From Anaerolineae bacterium (GTDB taxonomy: Bacteria; Chloroflexota; Anaerolineae; Aggregatilineales; Phototrophicaceae): a DNA stretch of 64,000 nt. Position 1 is the first letter of the stretch; every line of letters begins with the position of its first letter. Of the stretch, positions 16,941-25,367 are shown piece after piece. A model generated the notes under the pieces. It did not search any database. It had not been told where the DNA came from and saw only the letters and a list, made by a program, of their open reading frames with translations. Where the stretch lies: assembly GCA_019912965.1 (NCBI GenBank), contig JAIOHM010000065.1, positions 1-64,000 of the forward strand. Direction: 5' to 3'. Both the position numbers and the translations under genes were made by a program.

Positions 16941-16969
16941 TTCGTTGACGAATGATAATGTTCGTTAAC
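16941..16969. promoter_or_regulatory. TTCGTTGAC repeats, candidate operator
   Basis: A short palindrome TTCGT-TG-ACGAA (16941-16952) is followed by a second half-site TTCGTTAAC at 16961-16969. It lies in the 256-bp gap between the MalT-like gene and the end of the Xre gene. It could bind either regulator. No other structure was seen in this gap. Confidence 0.4.
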
Positions 16970-17057
16970 TTTTGGTTTGAAAATCCCACTTCTACATTAA
17001 CACTTTCATAGAGGGGGTTGTCAACTAGCCCATGTTTCCCATTTCTGAACGGTGGCA

Positions 17058-17405
17058 TTACGAGGGGGATTTTGCGTCTTTCTGATCGTGCATTGTCAGC
17101 GCCATGTTTTCGAGCATTTGTAAAACGAACTCCAGCCGATCATCGGGAAACAAACTGAGTACCGAGGCAGCACGTTCACGAAGTGGTAGGTCGTCGGTGA
17201 TATAAAAATACATGATGGGTTTGCCCAGGGTGGCTGCCCATCGCGGTAAGTCAGGGGCATCTATCGTCGAAATTCCGGTTTCGACATTGGAAACCACGCC
17301 CTGGCTGATCCCTAACCGGGAAGCCAATTCTCCCTGAGTGATATCCATGTCTCGGCGGGCGCGACGGATTCGTTCTCCGAGTTTCTTTTTTGCTTCGTCG
17401 CTCAT
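17058..17405 (-). CDS. Xre-family repressor-like regulator
   Basis: 115 residues. A helix-turn-helix of the Xre/Cro type fills about 11-62 (RIRRARRDMDITQGELASRL, SQGVVSNVETG). The C-terminal part is helical (FPDDRLEFVLQMLENMAL) and may dimerise. The ATG at 17405 has AAGGAAAG upstream. It is divergent from the small-gene/serine recombinase operon, with facing promoters in the 150-bp gap, which is the usual layout of an integration control switch. It probably represses that operon and itself. Confidence 0.88.
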   Translation of the reverse strand: MSDEAKKKLGERIRRARRDMDITQGELASRLGISQGVVSNVETGISTIDAPDLPRWAATLGKPIMYFYITDDLPLRERAASVLSLFPDDRLEFVLQMLENMALTMHDQKDAKSPS

Positions 17406-17430
17406 GTTGCACTTTCCTTATTAGATTCAT

Positions 17431-17463
17431 TGATAGATTATCAAAAAACTGCCACTCTGACAA
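17431..17463 (-). promoter_or_regulatory. Promoter of the Xre gene with overlapping operator
   Basis: On the minus strand the -35 box TTGTCA (17458-17463) and -10 box TAATCT (17435-17440) are 17 bp apart. A perfect inverted repeat TGATA-GAT-TATCA (17431-17443) covers the -10 box and is a natural place for autorepression. Confidence 0.6.
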
Positions 17464-17499
17464 TGTAATTGTAGTTTTCTGACCAGCACCATGATTCAG

Positions 17500-17528
17500 T
17501 TGCATTCCCGGCTGAGTCCAAGTATTAT
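17500..17528 (+). promoter_or_regulatory. Promoter of the small-gene/recombinase operon
   Basis: TTGCAT at 17500-17505 and TATTAT at 17523-17528 are separated by 17 bp, 40 bp before the first ATG. It faces away from the Xre promoter. Confidence 0.6.
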
Positions 17529-17568
17529 CGGATTTATGGGTATTTAATCGGGAATATTGGAATTTATT

Positions 17569-17799
17569 ATGCCAACACGCCGCGTAAAAACCTTCCTCAT
17601 GCAGCTTGTAGAACACAACTACCCTGGCAAAACCATCGAGCAGATCATGATTGACGCTTACCGAGAACACGGCACCGAGCGCGCCGCCGCGGCGGCTCTG
17701 GGAATCACTCAGCAGTCGTTTAATGCTTGGAAATTTCGCTTAGGTCTGGAAGACAAATTGTTGAACCCAGAATCACAACGGGAAACCCAGGATGAATAA
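17569..17799 (+). CDS. Small helix-turn-helix protein of the recombinase operon
   Basis: 76 residues from ATG 17569; a TTG 12 bp earlier is possible. The segment AYREHGTERAAAAALGITQQ followed by SFNAWKFRLGL has the shape of a helix-turn-helix that reads as a phage- or transposon-type regulator. The N-terminus (RRVKTFLMQLVEHNYPGKTI) is helical. It may act as a recombination directionality factor or activator for the serine recombinase downstream; this is inferred from position only. The stop overlaps the next start (TAATG). Confidence 0.65.
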   Translation: MPTRRVKTFLMQLVEHNYPGKTIEQIMIDAYREHGTERAAAAALGITQQSFNAWKFRLGLEDKLLNPESQRETQDE

Positions 17800-17975
17800 T
17801 GTCAGACGCTGATTTTCGCTCCCACGAACAATGGCTTGAACGTATTTTGTTGGTCGCGTCGCTGCTGACCATACCCGCATCCTTGACCGATCCACCCAAA
17901 ATCAATCTGTCAAATAACCCATCTATTATAACGGAAGCCGAGGACGATCAGGAAAGTGACTCTGAAAAACCGTAA
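17799..17975 (+). CDS. 58-residue protein coupled to the helix-turn-helix gene
   Basis: The ATG at 17799 overlaps the stop of the preceding gene as TAATG, so translation is probably coupled. The 58-residue product begins MSDADFRSHEQWLERILLVA, has a short hydrophobic stretch (ILLVASLLTIPASL) and an acidic tail (EAEDDQESDSEKP). It is not recognised. The recombinase gene starts 55 bp later. Small proteins next to large serine recombinases are often directionality factors, which is one possibility here. Confidence 0.55.
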   Translation: MSDADFRSHEQWLERILLVASLLTIPASLTDPPKINLSNNPSIITEAEDDQESDSEKP

Positions 17976-18030
17976 AACACCGCTTTACGTTAAAGTTGAG
18001 AAACACCGCCAAATTGAATTCATTTAACCT

Positions 18031-19845
18031 ATGGCTCGGAAACGGATAAGGCTCAACCCGGATACTGGTTTCGTAAAATATCTGCGTACCAGTGATGAAG
18101 AAGTGCAGGCACCTGAACGATCTCAGGCAGCCCAGCGGCGAGATATTCAGCAGCGATTGATCGCCTATCATCCGATTCTTGATCTCGGTGAATATGTGGA
18201 TAATTACACTGGGACATCGGCTGACCGCAAGCATTACCAACAAATGCTGGCAGACGCTCGTCGTGGCAAATTTTCCCATGTTTTCGCAGCAACCCCGGAT
18301 CGGTTCGGACGCGATGATGTCGAAGCCCTGCGTGCCATTGACGAAATGACCCGGTTAGGGATTTGTGTGCGTTTTGCATCACATCCTGATCTCAATCCTT
18401 CCGACCCAGATGATCGTCTTTATCTGAATATCCTGTTCGGTATGGCAAAACGCGAGTCCGCCATTACCGGCAAACGCACCACCGGTGGGATGCTGTCCAA
18501 GCTGCTCAAAGGGGAATGGACATGGCGTGCGCCCGATGGGTATGTCAATCGAGAGGTCAAAATCACCGAGTTGGATCGGGGTGAGCAGCTTCAACATGCC
18601 CGCTATAAACGCTGGGTTGAGATTGACTCGGAGCAGGCTCAGGTTTGGCGTTATGCCTGGGATTTGCTGCTTCAAGACTCGATGACATTGGATCAAATTT
18701 GTGAGGCGCTGGCTGCACGCGGCTATCGTTTCCGCAGTGGCGCGCCATTCGTCCAATACGACAAATTAGGGCGATTGGTGTATCGCCGCAAAGACGTCTC
18801 TAAGGTGTTTCACAGTTGGTTTTACGCAGGCTGGGTGGTGGTCGATAACGATTGGGCCAACATTCCGCCAAAAACCGTTCGTGGCAACTGGGAGCCAGTG
18901 GTCTCAACGGAAGAGTTCGAGCGCGGGCTGGCTATCCTGGCGCGGCGTAATCACATGCCGCAGCCTCAAAAACGCTACTTTTATCTGTTACAGGGTTTGG
19001 TCTATCTTGAACGGGCCAATGGGTCTCAGATTAAGTTGACCTGCTCAAGACCCAATACCAAACGGACTGCCAATGGCGCAGCCTACTATTGCATACCGAG
19101 CAGTCATTTGAATTATGCCTGTAGTGATATTGATGAACAGATACCGTCTCACCTTCAGCGTGTTCAGGTTGAGCCAGCGGCCTTACCCAAAATCCGTCGT
19201 GCCTATCTTGCCGATATTGAACATTACACCGGGAGTCGTGGCCGCGAACAAAAGCAACTTGAGGATGCCTTGCGGCGCTGCGAACAGCGCGAACTCAATC
19301 TCTGGCGGGCATTTACCGATCATGGAATGCAGGCACCGATGTATCAGAAGTTGGCAAAAGAATACCAGGAGGAGCGTCAGCGCATTGAATTTGCACTTCG
19401 CGCCATAAAACAGGAAAATAGGGAATATATTGCGTCTCTCGATGCAGCATTGGAAGTGATTGCTGAGATTGAAACGCGATACCTGCGGCAGGATGGCAAG
19501 CGGAGACGCGAAATCTTGCGGCAGATCGTCAGTAAGGTGGTTATCGACGAGGCAGGAGTTGTTGTCAGGCTGGAACTGCACCCTCCATTCACCTACTTAT
19601 ACAGTCTAAAGAACAGGGGTGGGAGTGTGAATGGACATCAGCCGGAGATGAAGGGCAATAAAAAGAAAACATCCAGCGAAGACAAAGATGCTGGACGTTC
19701 ACTTCAGGTGTTCAAATGTGACCGTAACCCGACCCAAAGCGAACGATCCGCTCTCTCACTTGCCTCTGATTACATTGAATATCTGGAATTTACCAGTTTT
19801 CCTCAGCGCATCACCCTCGAACAACTCCTTATCGACGAACAGTAA
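18031..19845 (+). CDS. Large serine recombinase (site-specific integrase)
   Basis: 604 residues. The N-terminal resolvase domain has the nucleophile S21 in KYLRTSDEE, SQAAQRRDIQ, the ATPDRFGRD block near 90 and an FGMAKRESA helix near 150. The recombinase domain follows (PDGYVNREVKI onward), then a degenerate zinc ribbon (KLTCSRPNTKRT, YYCIPSSHLNYACSD) and a coiled-coil helix (about 415-490). The enzyme should insert or excise the element through two att sites; none was recognised nearby. The ATG has no good Shine-Dalgarno, so expression may depend on readthrough from the two small genes upstream. Confidence 0.92.
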   Translation: MARKRIRLNPDTGFVKYLRTSDEEVQAPERSQAAQRRDIQQRLIAYHPILDLGEYVDNYTGTSADRKHYQQMLADARRGKFSHVFAATPDRFGRDDVEALRAIDEMTRLGICVRFASHPDLNPSDPDDRLYLNILFGMAKRESAITGKRTTGGMLSKLLKGEWTWRAPDGYVNREVKITELDRGEQLQHARYKRWVEIDSEQAQVWRYAWDLLLQDSMTLDQICEALAARGYRFRSGAPFVQYDKLGRLVYRRKDVSKVFHSWFYAGWVVVDNDWANIPPKTVRGNWEPVVSTEEFERGLAILARRNHMPQPQKRYFYLLQGLVYLERANGSQIKLTCSRPNTKRTANGAAYYCIPSSHLNYACSDIDEQIPSHLQRVQVEPAALPKIRRAYLADIEHYTGSRGREQKQLEDALRRCEQRELNLWRAFTDHGMQAPMYQKLAKEYQEERQRIEFALRAIKQENREYIASLDAALEVIAEIETRYLRQDGKRRREILRQIVSKVVIDEAGVVVRLELHPPFTYLYSLKNRGGSVNGHQPEMKGNKKKTSSEDKDAGRSLQVFKCDRNPTQSERSALSLASDYIEYLEFTSFPQRITLEQLLIDEQ

Positions 19846-19930
19846 CAACTAAGTTTGTGCTTTGCGGTGGACAGGGAGAGATCATCCCCTCCCCCAGCCA
19901 CCATAAAGTCTCGCTGGCGCTGGCAGCGCG

Positions 19931-19955
19931 ACCCTGTAAACAAGTGTAACAGGGT
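19931..19955. promoter_or_regulatory. Inverted repeat upstream of parA
   Basis: ACCCTGT (19931-19937) and ACAGGGT (19949-19955) form a perfect 7-bp inverted repeat about 50 bp before the parA start, which itself has AGGAGG at 19991-19996. Partition operons are commonly autoregulated, so this is a candidate operator for ParA or ParB. Confidence 0.4.
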
Positions 19956-20002
19956 TAGCGGCCTCACGGCGAACCGTTCGTCATTCTCATAGGAGGTTCA
20001 CA

Positions 20003-20830
20003 ATGACCCGCGTTTTCGCACTTACCAACCATAAAGGGGGTGTCGGGAAATCGACATCCGCCACCAATATTGCCTTCGGCATGGCGGGATTACTCCGTCG
20101 CGCCGGAGCGCTTAATAATCGTGTGCTGCTGATCGACACCGACAGTCAGGGACATGCGACGCTCGTTACCACCGGGCGCAATGACTTTGGCACAGATGAT
20201 AGTTTGTATTCGGTATTAATGGCAGATCGGCAATCCGCCCCGCAAATACTGGCAAACGCCATTGTTCAGAGTCACTGGGATGCAGATTTACATATACTAC
20301 CTGCATCGCCACTGCTCGAAGGTGCAGAGCGTGAATTGATGGGTGTAGCTGGTGCGCCCTATCGTCTCGCGGATCCACTCAGCAAAGTCGCTGGACATTA
20401 TGCTGCTATCGTTATCGACACTCGTCCCTCATTCTCCCTGATGACTGAGATGGCGTTGGTTGCTGCGACAGATGCCATCATCCCGGTTGAGCCTCGTTAT
20501 CTGGAAACGGTGGGTTTGCTCAGTGTGTTGAACAAAATCAACGACATCCGCGAAGGCTGGCGGCGACCCGAACTGCGCGTAGGTGGCATCCTGGTGACGA
20601 AGATGGACACCCGCGTGAAGGGACACAATCACTTACTGGAAGAACTCAAAACACATAGCATTCTTGGAAAAATGTTGTGTGGCGTGATCCCAGCCAATGA
20701 AGCGGTCTCCTATGCTCACCGCGACCATCAGAGTGTTTTTAATTACGATCCTAAAGCACCAGCCAGCAAAGCCTATGCCCAGCTTGTTGGTACACTGATG
20801 CGCCGGTTGGCAAAAGGTGGGGCAGCATGA
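20003..20830 (+). CDS. parA: ParA-type partition ATPase
   Basis: 275 residues. The deviant Walker A motif KGGVGKST at 10-17 with its upstream Lys, LLIDTDSQGHAT near 43-54, and VIDTRPSFSLM near 137 are those of the ParA/Soj family. It should segregate the element by forming a nucleoid-bound ATPase gradient with ParB. AGGAGG precedes the ATG. The stop overlaps the parB-like start by 4 nt. It lacks a long N-terminal regulatory domain, so it is of the small, chromosomal-like type. Confidence 0.93.
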   Translation: MTRVFALTNHKGGVGKSTSATNIAFGMAGLLRRAGALNNRVLLIDTDSQGHATLVTTGRNDFGTDDSLYSVLMADRQSAPQILANAIVQSHWDADLHILPASPLLEGAERELMGVAGAPYRLADPLSKVAGHYAAIVIDTRPSFSLMTEMALVAATDAIIPVEPRYLETVGLLSVLNKINDIREGWRRPELRVGGILVTKMDTRVKGHNHLLEELKTHSILGKMLCGVIPANEAVSYAHRDHQSVFNYDPKAPASKAYAQLVGTLMRRLAKGGAA

Positions 20831-22035
20831 GCAGTAAACGGGATAACACTGCCAAACTGGATGCCTTACTTGCTTCCGTCACTGACGACATACTTGGTGG
20901 AGAAATGCTTGACCAATTCCAGGAATATGGGCTGCGGGTTGAACGCATCCTGCTTGAACTGGTACGACCCGACCCGGTGCAGCCGCGCCGGGTTTTACCT
21001 GAGCGGTTGCAGTTTGCCTTCCACAACAATCGACTGACGCCGACGCAAGCTTTACGCGAACTGGTTCAGGCTGCCCAGATCGCCGCCCGACAGCGGGGCC
21101 GACCATTTGACGGGTTGGTTGATCTCCTGCCGAATGCGGATGATGAAAGCGATGATGAAGCAAAAACAGTACCCTCCCCAGAGGAAACCTTGCTGCGCGA
21201 TTTGGTCAATCTTGCCATCACCATCCGGGACGATGGTCAAGTAAATCCCGTTACGGTAGTGGATGCCACCGAAGGTGTGACTCGTCTTTATCGTATTGAA
21301 ACGGGCGAGCGACGATACTGGGCATCGTGGCTACTGCGGGATTTCATTCCGGGATACACTGGCGATGGGATGATCCCCTGTATTGTCATTCCAGCACAAC
21401 AAGCATCCCCCTTTCGACAGGCAAAAGAAAACACGGCACGCTCCGGGCTGACAGCTATAGCTATGGGGCGGCAAGCGGCGTTGTTGTTACTCAGCGTACA
21501 TGGTTACGAAATCCCCTATGCTGCTGTCACGAATGATTTTTACCGCCAAGCCCTCGAACTCGATCTGCGAAGCAGGCAAGAATTTACAGGCGAAATTCTC
21601 AGTGCGATGGGGGGAATCAGTCGGATGCATTTAAGTCGTTATAAGGCGCTGCTCAAATTGAGTGATGAAGCGATGGATATGGCGGATCGATACAACATAG
21701 AAGAAGGAAAACTTCGGTATATCGTTACGCTTGCCCCGGAATATCATGTGGAGTTAGTGCGCCAGATTGTCGATTTGAACCTGACTAGCAAACAAATTAA
21801 GGAAATCTGTGAAACAGGAGGTGTTGAGGAAGAGAGTGAATCACAGACTACCGAGACGATTCCAAAACCTGCCTTACAGATGGCAAAGGTTGCTCGAAAT
21901 AGTGCAGCTACGTCAGGTCAAGATTTGGCACGAGCGCTTTTACATCAGGATCGGAATGTTCATCTTGCACGCGCCCGTATTGAAACGATGCGACGCATTT
22001 TAGACGAAGCAGAGCAACATTTACGCGATGAATGA
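20827..22035 (+). CDS. parB: ParB-like partition protein
   Basis: 402 residues. A ParB/Srx-type domain is present with YRIETGERRYWASWLLRD (GERR box near 157-165) and ENTARSGLTAIAMGRQAALL (the second box). A helical DNA-binding region follows with ISRMHLSRYKALLKLSDEAM, equivalent to the ParB helix-turn-helix. The N-terminus (1-110) is longer than usual and includes an acidic insert (PNADDESDDEAKT). It is coupled to parA and directly followed by a perfect CACGTG-centred palindrome that is the best parS candidate. Confidence 0.85.
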   Translation: MSSKRDNTAKLDALLASVTDDILGGEMLDQFQEYGLRVERILLELVRPDPVQPRRVLPERLQFAFHNNRLTPTQALRELVQAAQIAARQRGRPFDGLVDLLPNADDESDDEAKTVPSPEETLLRDLVNLAITIRDDGQVNPVTVVDATEGVTRLYRIETGERRYWASWLLRDFIPGYTGDGMIPCIVIPAQQASPFRQAKENTARSGLTAIAMGRQAALLLLSVHGYEIPYAAVTNDFYRQALELDLRSRQEFTGEILSAMGGISRMHLSRYKALLKLSDEAMDMADRYNIEEGKLRYIVTLAPEYHVELVRQIVDLNLTSKQIKEICETGGVEEESESQTTETIPKPALQMAKVARNSAATSGQDLARALLHQDRNVHLARARIETMRRILDEAEQHLRDE

Positions 22036-22059
22036 GATTGTAACCACGTGGTTACAATC
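22036..22059. promoter_or_regulatory. Perfect 24-bp palindrome, candidate parS
   Basis: Each 12-bp half is GATTGTAACCAC or its complement, giving a centre CACGTG. The site starts at the first base after the parB stop codon. Canonical bacterial parS is also a palindrome centred on CACGTG, with GTTT/AAAC flanks; here the flanks are GTAAC/GTTAC. There is no T-run, so a terminator is less likely. Confidence 0.6.
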
Positions 22060-22174
22060 TTTCAGGAGAGTTACCTTGAAATGCAATACACGTAGTCCAC
22101 CATCTACCCAATAAAAGCCAAAAACCCACCGGCAGATGCTCAGGTGGGCGGGCGCTGGAGCGCGGCTGACAATG

Positions 22175-22204
22175 ACATTGTTGAGGCTGGATACCCAACA
22201 ATGT
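22175..22204. repeat. Inverted repeat upstream of the primase gene
   Basis: ACATTGTTG (22175-22183) and CAACAATGT (22196-22204) form a perfect 9-bp stem with a 12-nt loop, about 95 bp before the primase start. It could be an operator or a leader hairpin. The rest of the 237-bp gap shows only a weak CCCACC / GGTGGG pair near 22120-22147. Confidence 0.4.
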
Positions 22205-22296
22205 ATCACGTCCCGAATCTCCGCGCAAGTAAATTTAGCCGATCTTGGTCATGTTTTTGACACGACTTTTCTTAAACACTGCCTGGAGATAAGACG

Positions 22297-24873
22297 ATGA
22301 GCATTGATTTGGAACAAATCCGCAGTCGCAATCCGATTGAGGATGTGGTGAACGAGAAGTTTTCACTGCGAAAAAGCGGCAATCGCTTTGTAGGGATTGA
22401 GCATGACAGTCTGGTGGTGACGCCTCGAACTGGGTACTACTTTTGGAACTCGCATGGTGAGTTTGGTGATGTATTTGATTTTACGGGTCGCCATCTCTTG
22501 CACTACGGAACGGCATGGAACAACCGGGATACTGGAATGTTTCTGGAAACGGTGCGTTACCTTGCCCAGCGTGCCGGAATCACATTAGAGACCCATACTG
22601 ATTTAAAGCGGTCTGTGACCTGGGCAGAACGACAGATTGTTGCTCGACTGCATGAAACGCTGATGACCAACAAAGCCGCACTGGATTACGCTACGCAGAA
22701 ACGCGGATGGCAGCTCACGACGATCCGCGCTGCCCGTTTGGGATTCATGCCACAAGATCGCCGAAAACTGCTAGCTGATCTTAATCTCAGCGATGCGTGG
22801 CGGGCAGTTATCAATAAGTTTCCGCCCGAAATGATCGTCTACCCACATTTTGAGAAGGGACGGCTGACTTATCTGAGTGGACGTTCGATTGAAGGCAAGC
22901 GGCACTACAATCCACCGGCTGATATCATCGGGGAGCGGCATCCCTTCTTCAACTTTGTCTACACCGACGATGCCGATCAGGTCATTGTGGTAGAGGGACA
23001 AGCAGATGCCATTACGTTTGCTGAGTGGGGAATTCCCGCAGTTGCCATCGGTGGCATGGTAGTCAATGATGACTTGCTCAAACGGCTGCGGGGACATAGA
23101 CGGTTGTTTGTTGGATTGGATAACACACCGCCCGCCATGCAGAAAGCGCTTGAGATTGCGCGTACCCTACATGCCGAAACCTACATTCCTACCTTACCCA
23201 CCGGTGTAAAAGATGCCAATGAATGGCTAATACAGAATCAGGCGACGGCTGAAGATGCTGCCGACTTACTCAATAAAGCTCGAAACTGGCTGGAGACGGA
23301 AATCATCTATACCGCTAACCGAGAAGGGCTGGCACGGCAGGATGGATTGAGAAATTTATTCAAGTATGCTGTCAATTTGGATGAATTCGCTCTCGCTGAA
23401 TTCAAAACGTTGATGGCAAAAGTTGGAATCAAGGGACGTGTTTTTAGTGAGATGTTCAAAGCCTCCAAAGCAAAAAGTGACCAACAGGAACAAGCAAAAA
23501 ATGATCTACCCCAAATTCTCAGCGACGATGTGCCCCTGCTCTCACCTGCGTTGGGCTTTCAGCGCGATGTTGCCCTCGTTACTGTGGCGGTAATTGAGCG
23601 CACCAAAGACAACCGCCTCAATACTCAGCCTTACCTCGTCACTGGTTCACGCGAGCTGCGTCGTTTGACCGATGAGCAGATTATTCAAGTGAATGGTCAT
23701 GAAGTTGCCCTGCGTGTCATTCCTGAAGGCTCTGAGTTCCTGATGCGCTGGCGTTTTGGCGATATTCAACGCTTTTTGAGCGGGGAGACTATTGCACCAA
23801 GTATCGTATTCCACACGATTCATGACCTATTCACCACCTACCTTGACTTCAAATCTCCTGTTGAAAGCCGGGTACTGACACTTTGGATTATCGGCACTTA
23901 TTTTTACACGATGTTCCCGGCTTACCCCTATCTGGCACTCAATGGGCCGAAAAACAGCGGCAAAAGCACGGTGCTGCGGGTGGCACAACCACTGGCCTTC
24001 AATATGGTCAATACCTCTGATCCGACGGGACCGAGTATGTTTCGTCTCATTCACACGACAAGCTGCACAGTTGGCATTGATGAAGCCGAACGTTTTCACA
24101 ATCCCAAAGATCCCGGTATGCAGCAGATTCGGCAGCTTCTCAACAGCGGCTACAAGCAAGGGATGCCCGCCATCCGTATCACTGGCGACGACATGAAACC
24201 GCAAGCATTTGATGTCTATTCACCTAAAATTCTCGCGGCAATTGCAGGTCTGGAGGACATACTCGCCAGCCGCTGTATCGCAGTTCCAATGCGCCGCACA
24301 GATCGCAAGATGCCAACCTTCCCGGCAGATTTTGATGGGACAGCTATTCGGCATCAACTGTACACCTTAGCCCTCACACACTTTCAATCTATTTACCGCA
24401 ACTACTTCGAACGTCCTGAACTCCACACGCTGCATAATCGCTCCGGTGAATTGTGGTCGCCGCTGGTGGCGCTTGCGGCATTTTTTGAGGAGGAAGGTGG
24501 TGTTGCTGGCTTACTAGTGGCAATCTCAGAAGCTGCATCCTGGGATGAGCAGTTAAGTCAAGGCAAGGCGCTCTCTGACCGTGAAGAAGCAGTGTTGCAA
24601 GCGCTCGAATTACTGACACGCGGGCGAGGCAGCAGCCTGATCTGGCTACGGGCGGCGGATTTGCGCGAACGGGTGGCAGCGCTTTTAGGGCAACCTATTG
24701 AGCGCATGGGGGATTCCCAGTGGATCGGTCACATCCTCAAGCGCTTACACCTCTCTGATGAAGGAAGACGCAAACGCAGTACAGATGGTATGAGCTATTC
24801 CATTGAACCGGAGGAAGTACTGGACATGATGCGGCGTTATGAAGTGCAACCCATTGATGAATTGAACAGCTAA
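22297..24873 (+). CDS. Primase-helicase fusion without zinc cysteines
   Basis: 858 residues. Residues 1-100 look like a DnaG-type N-terminus (IEDVVNEKFSLRKSGNRFVG, FGDVFDFTGRHLL), but the four zinc ligands of CHC2 are missing. A Toprim domain follows, with VIVVEGQADAITFAEWG at about 229-245 and LFVGLDNTPP near 270. The second half has a P-loop ATPase, NGPKNSGKST at 549-558, and GIDEAERF near 597 as Walker B, as in helicase-type partners of mobile-element primases. It likely makes primers and unwinds DNA for element replication or for second-strand synthesis after transfer. It stands between the ParAB/parS block and the defence operon. Confidence 0.8.
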   Translation: MSIDLEQIRSRNPIEDVVNEKFSLRKSGNRFVGIEHDSLVVTPRTGYYFWNSHGEFGDVFDFTGRHLLHYGTAWNNRDTGMFLETVRYLAQRAGITLETHTDLKRSVTWAERQIVARLHETLMTNKAALDYATQKRGWQLTTIRAARLGFMPQDRRKLLADLNLSDAWRAVINKFPPEMIVYPHFEKGRLTYLSGRSIEGKRHYNPPADIIGERHPFFNFVYTDDADQVIVVEGQADAITFAEWGIPAVAIGGMVVNDDLLKRLRGHRRLFVGLDNTPPAMQKALEIARTLHAETYIPTLPTGVKDANEWLIQNQATAEDAADLLNKARNWLETEIIYTANREGLARQDGLRNLFKYAVNLDEFALAEFKTLMAKVGIKGRVFSEMFKASKAKSDQQEQAKNDLPQILSDDVPLLSPALGFQRDVALVTVAVIERTKDNRLNTQPYLVTGSRELRRLTDEQIIQVNGHEVALRVIPEGSEFLMRWRFGDIQRFLSGETIAPSIVFHTIHDLFTTYLDFKSPVESRVLTLWIIGTYFYTMFPAYPYLALNGPKNSGKSTVLRVAQPLAFNMVNTSDPTGPSMFRLIHTTSCTVGIDEAERFHNPKDPGMQQIRQLLNSGYKQGMPAIRITGDDMKPQAFDVYSPKILAAIAGLEDILASRCIAVPMRRTDRKMPTFPADFDGTAIRHQLYTLALTHFQSIYRNYFERPELHTLHNRSGELWSPLVALAAFFEEEGGVAGLLVAISEAASWDEQLSQGKALSDREEAVLQALELLTRGRGSSLIWLRAADLRERVAALLGQPIERMGDSQWIGHILKRLHLSDEGRRKRSTDGMSYSIEPEEVLDMMRRYEVQPIDELNS

Positions 24874-24894
24874 AAAATCGTGCAAACCGCGCAA

Positions 24895-24947
24895 AACCCT
24901 ACATACCCTTCATATCTGAGCGAGAAAAATGCACGGTGTGTAGGGTT
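24895..24947. repeat. Inverted repeat after the primase gene
   Basis: AACCCTACATACC (24895-24907) pairs with GGTGTGTAGGGTT (24935-24947) with one wobble. The related words CCCTTCA and TGAAGGG lie just inside and outside. There is no T-run. It may slow transcription or be a protein site. Confidence 0.4.
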
Positions 24948-25002
24948 GTGAAGGGTTTTCATAGTTATTTCAGGTGCTTAAAAATCATGGAAGGAAAGCA
25001 AA

Positions 25003-25260
25003 TTGGAAGTAACAACTGAGCTTTTAGTTCATGTGTGGCAATACAATGGTCGATGGATATGCGGCGCTATCAAAATGCGTGGAACAGAGGAAAACTCAGG
25101 TCAGAGGGACTATAGTTACTCTGCGATATCAATTATGCCAGCCAATATACTAGTTCACATTTACTGGATTGGCGGGACTCCCTCAGATGAAATTCGTGAT
25201 CAATGCTATGGTTTCATCTTAGTCAAAGCAGAGCACTTTTATCGAGATGTTGCTGAGTAG
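25003..25260 (+). CDS. Small protein of unknown function
   Basis: 85 residues from a TTG at 25003 with GGAAAG upstream. It is aromatic-rich and beta-like (LLVHVWQYNGRWICGAIKMR, ILVHIYWIGGTP), and is not recognised. It lies between the primase and the convergent pPIWI-RE operon, with an inverted repeat between the two stops. Coding is moderately supported by composition and a clear frame. Confidence 0.45.
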   Translation: MEVTTELLVHVWQYNGRWICGAIKMRGTEENSGQRDYSYSAISIMPANILVHIYWIGGTPSDEIRDQCYGFILVKAEHFYRDVAE

Positions 25261-25285
25261 CAATATCTGCGAACCGGGTAATACA

Positions 25286-25319
25286 GAGGCAGAAGAATCA
25301 TGCTCTTTCTTTCTGCCTC
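25286..25319. terminator. Possible bidirectional terminator between convergent genes
   Basis: GAGGCAGAA (25286-25294) and TTCTGCCTC (25311-25319) form a perfect 9-bp stem with a 16-nt loop between the stops of the small plus-strand gene and the minus-strand pPIWI-RE gene. The T-runs are weak. Confidence 0.5.
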
Positions 25320-25367
25320 AGCAAGATTATTTCATAATATGTCTACCATTATTTCGGCTTTAGCGCC

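Noticed and set aside
22036..22059. The parB-adjacent palindrome as a terminator
   Set aside because: No T-run follows on either strand and the centre is CACGTG; parS is the better reading, though not proven.
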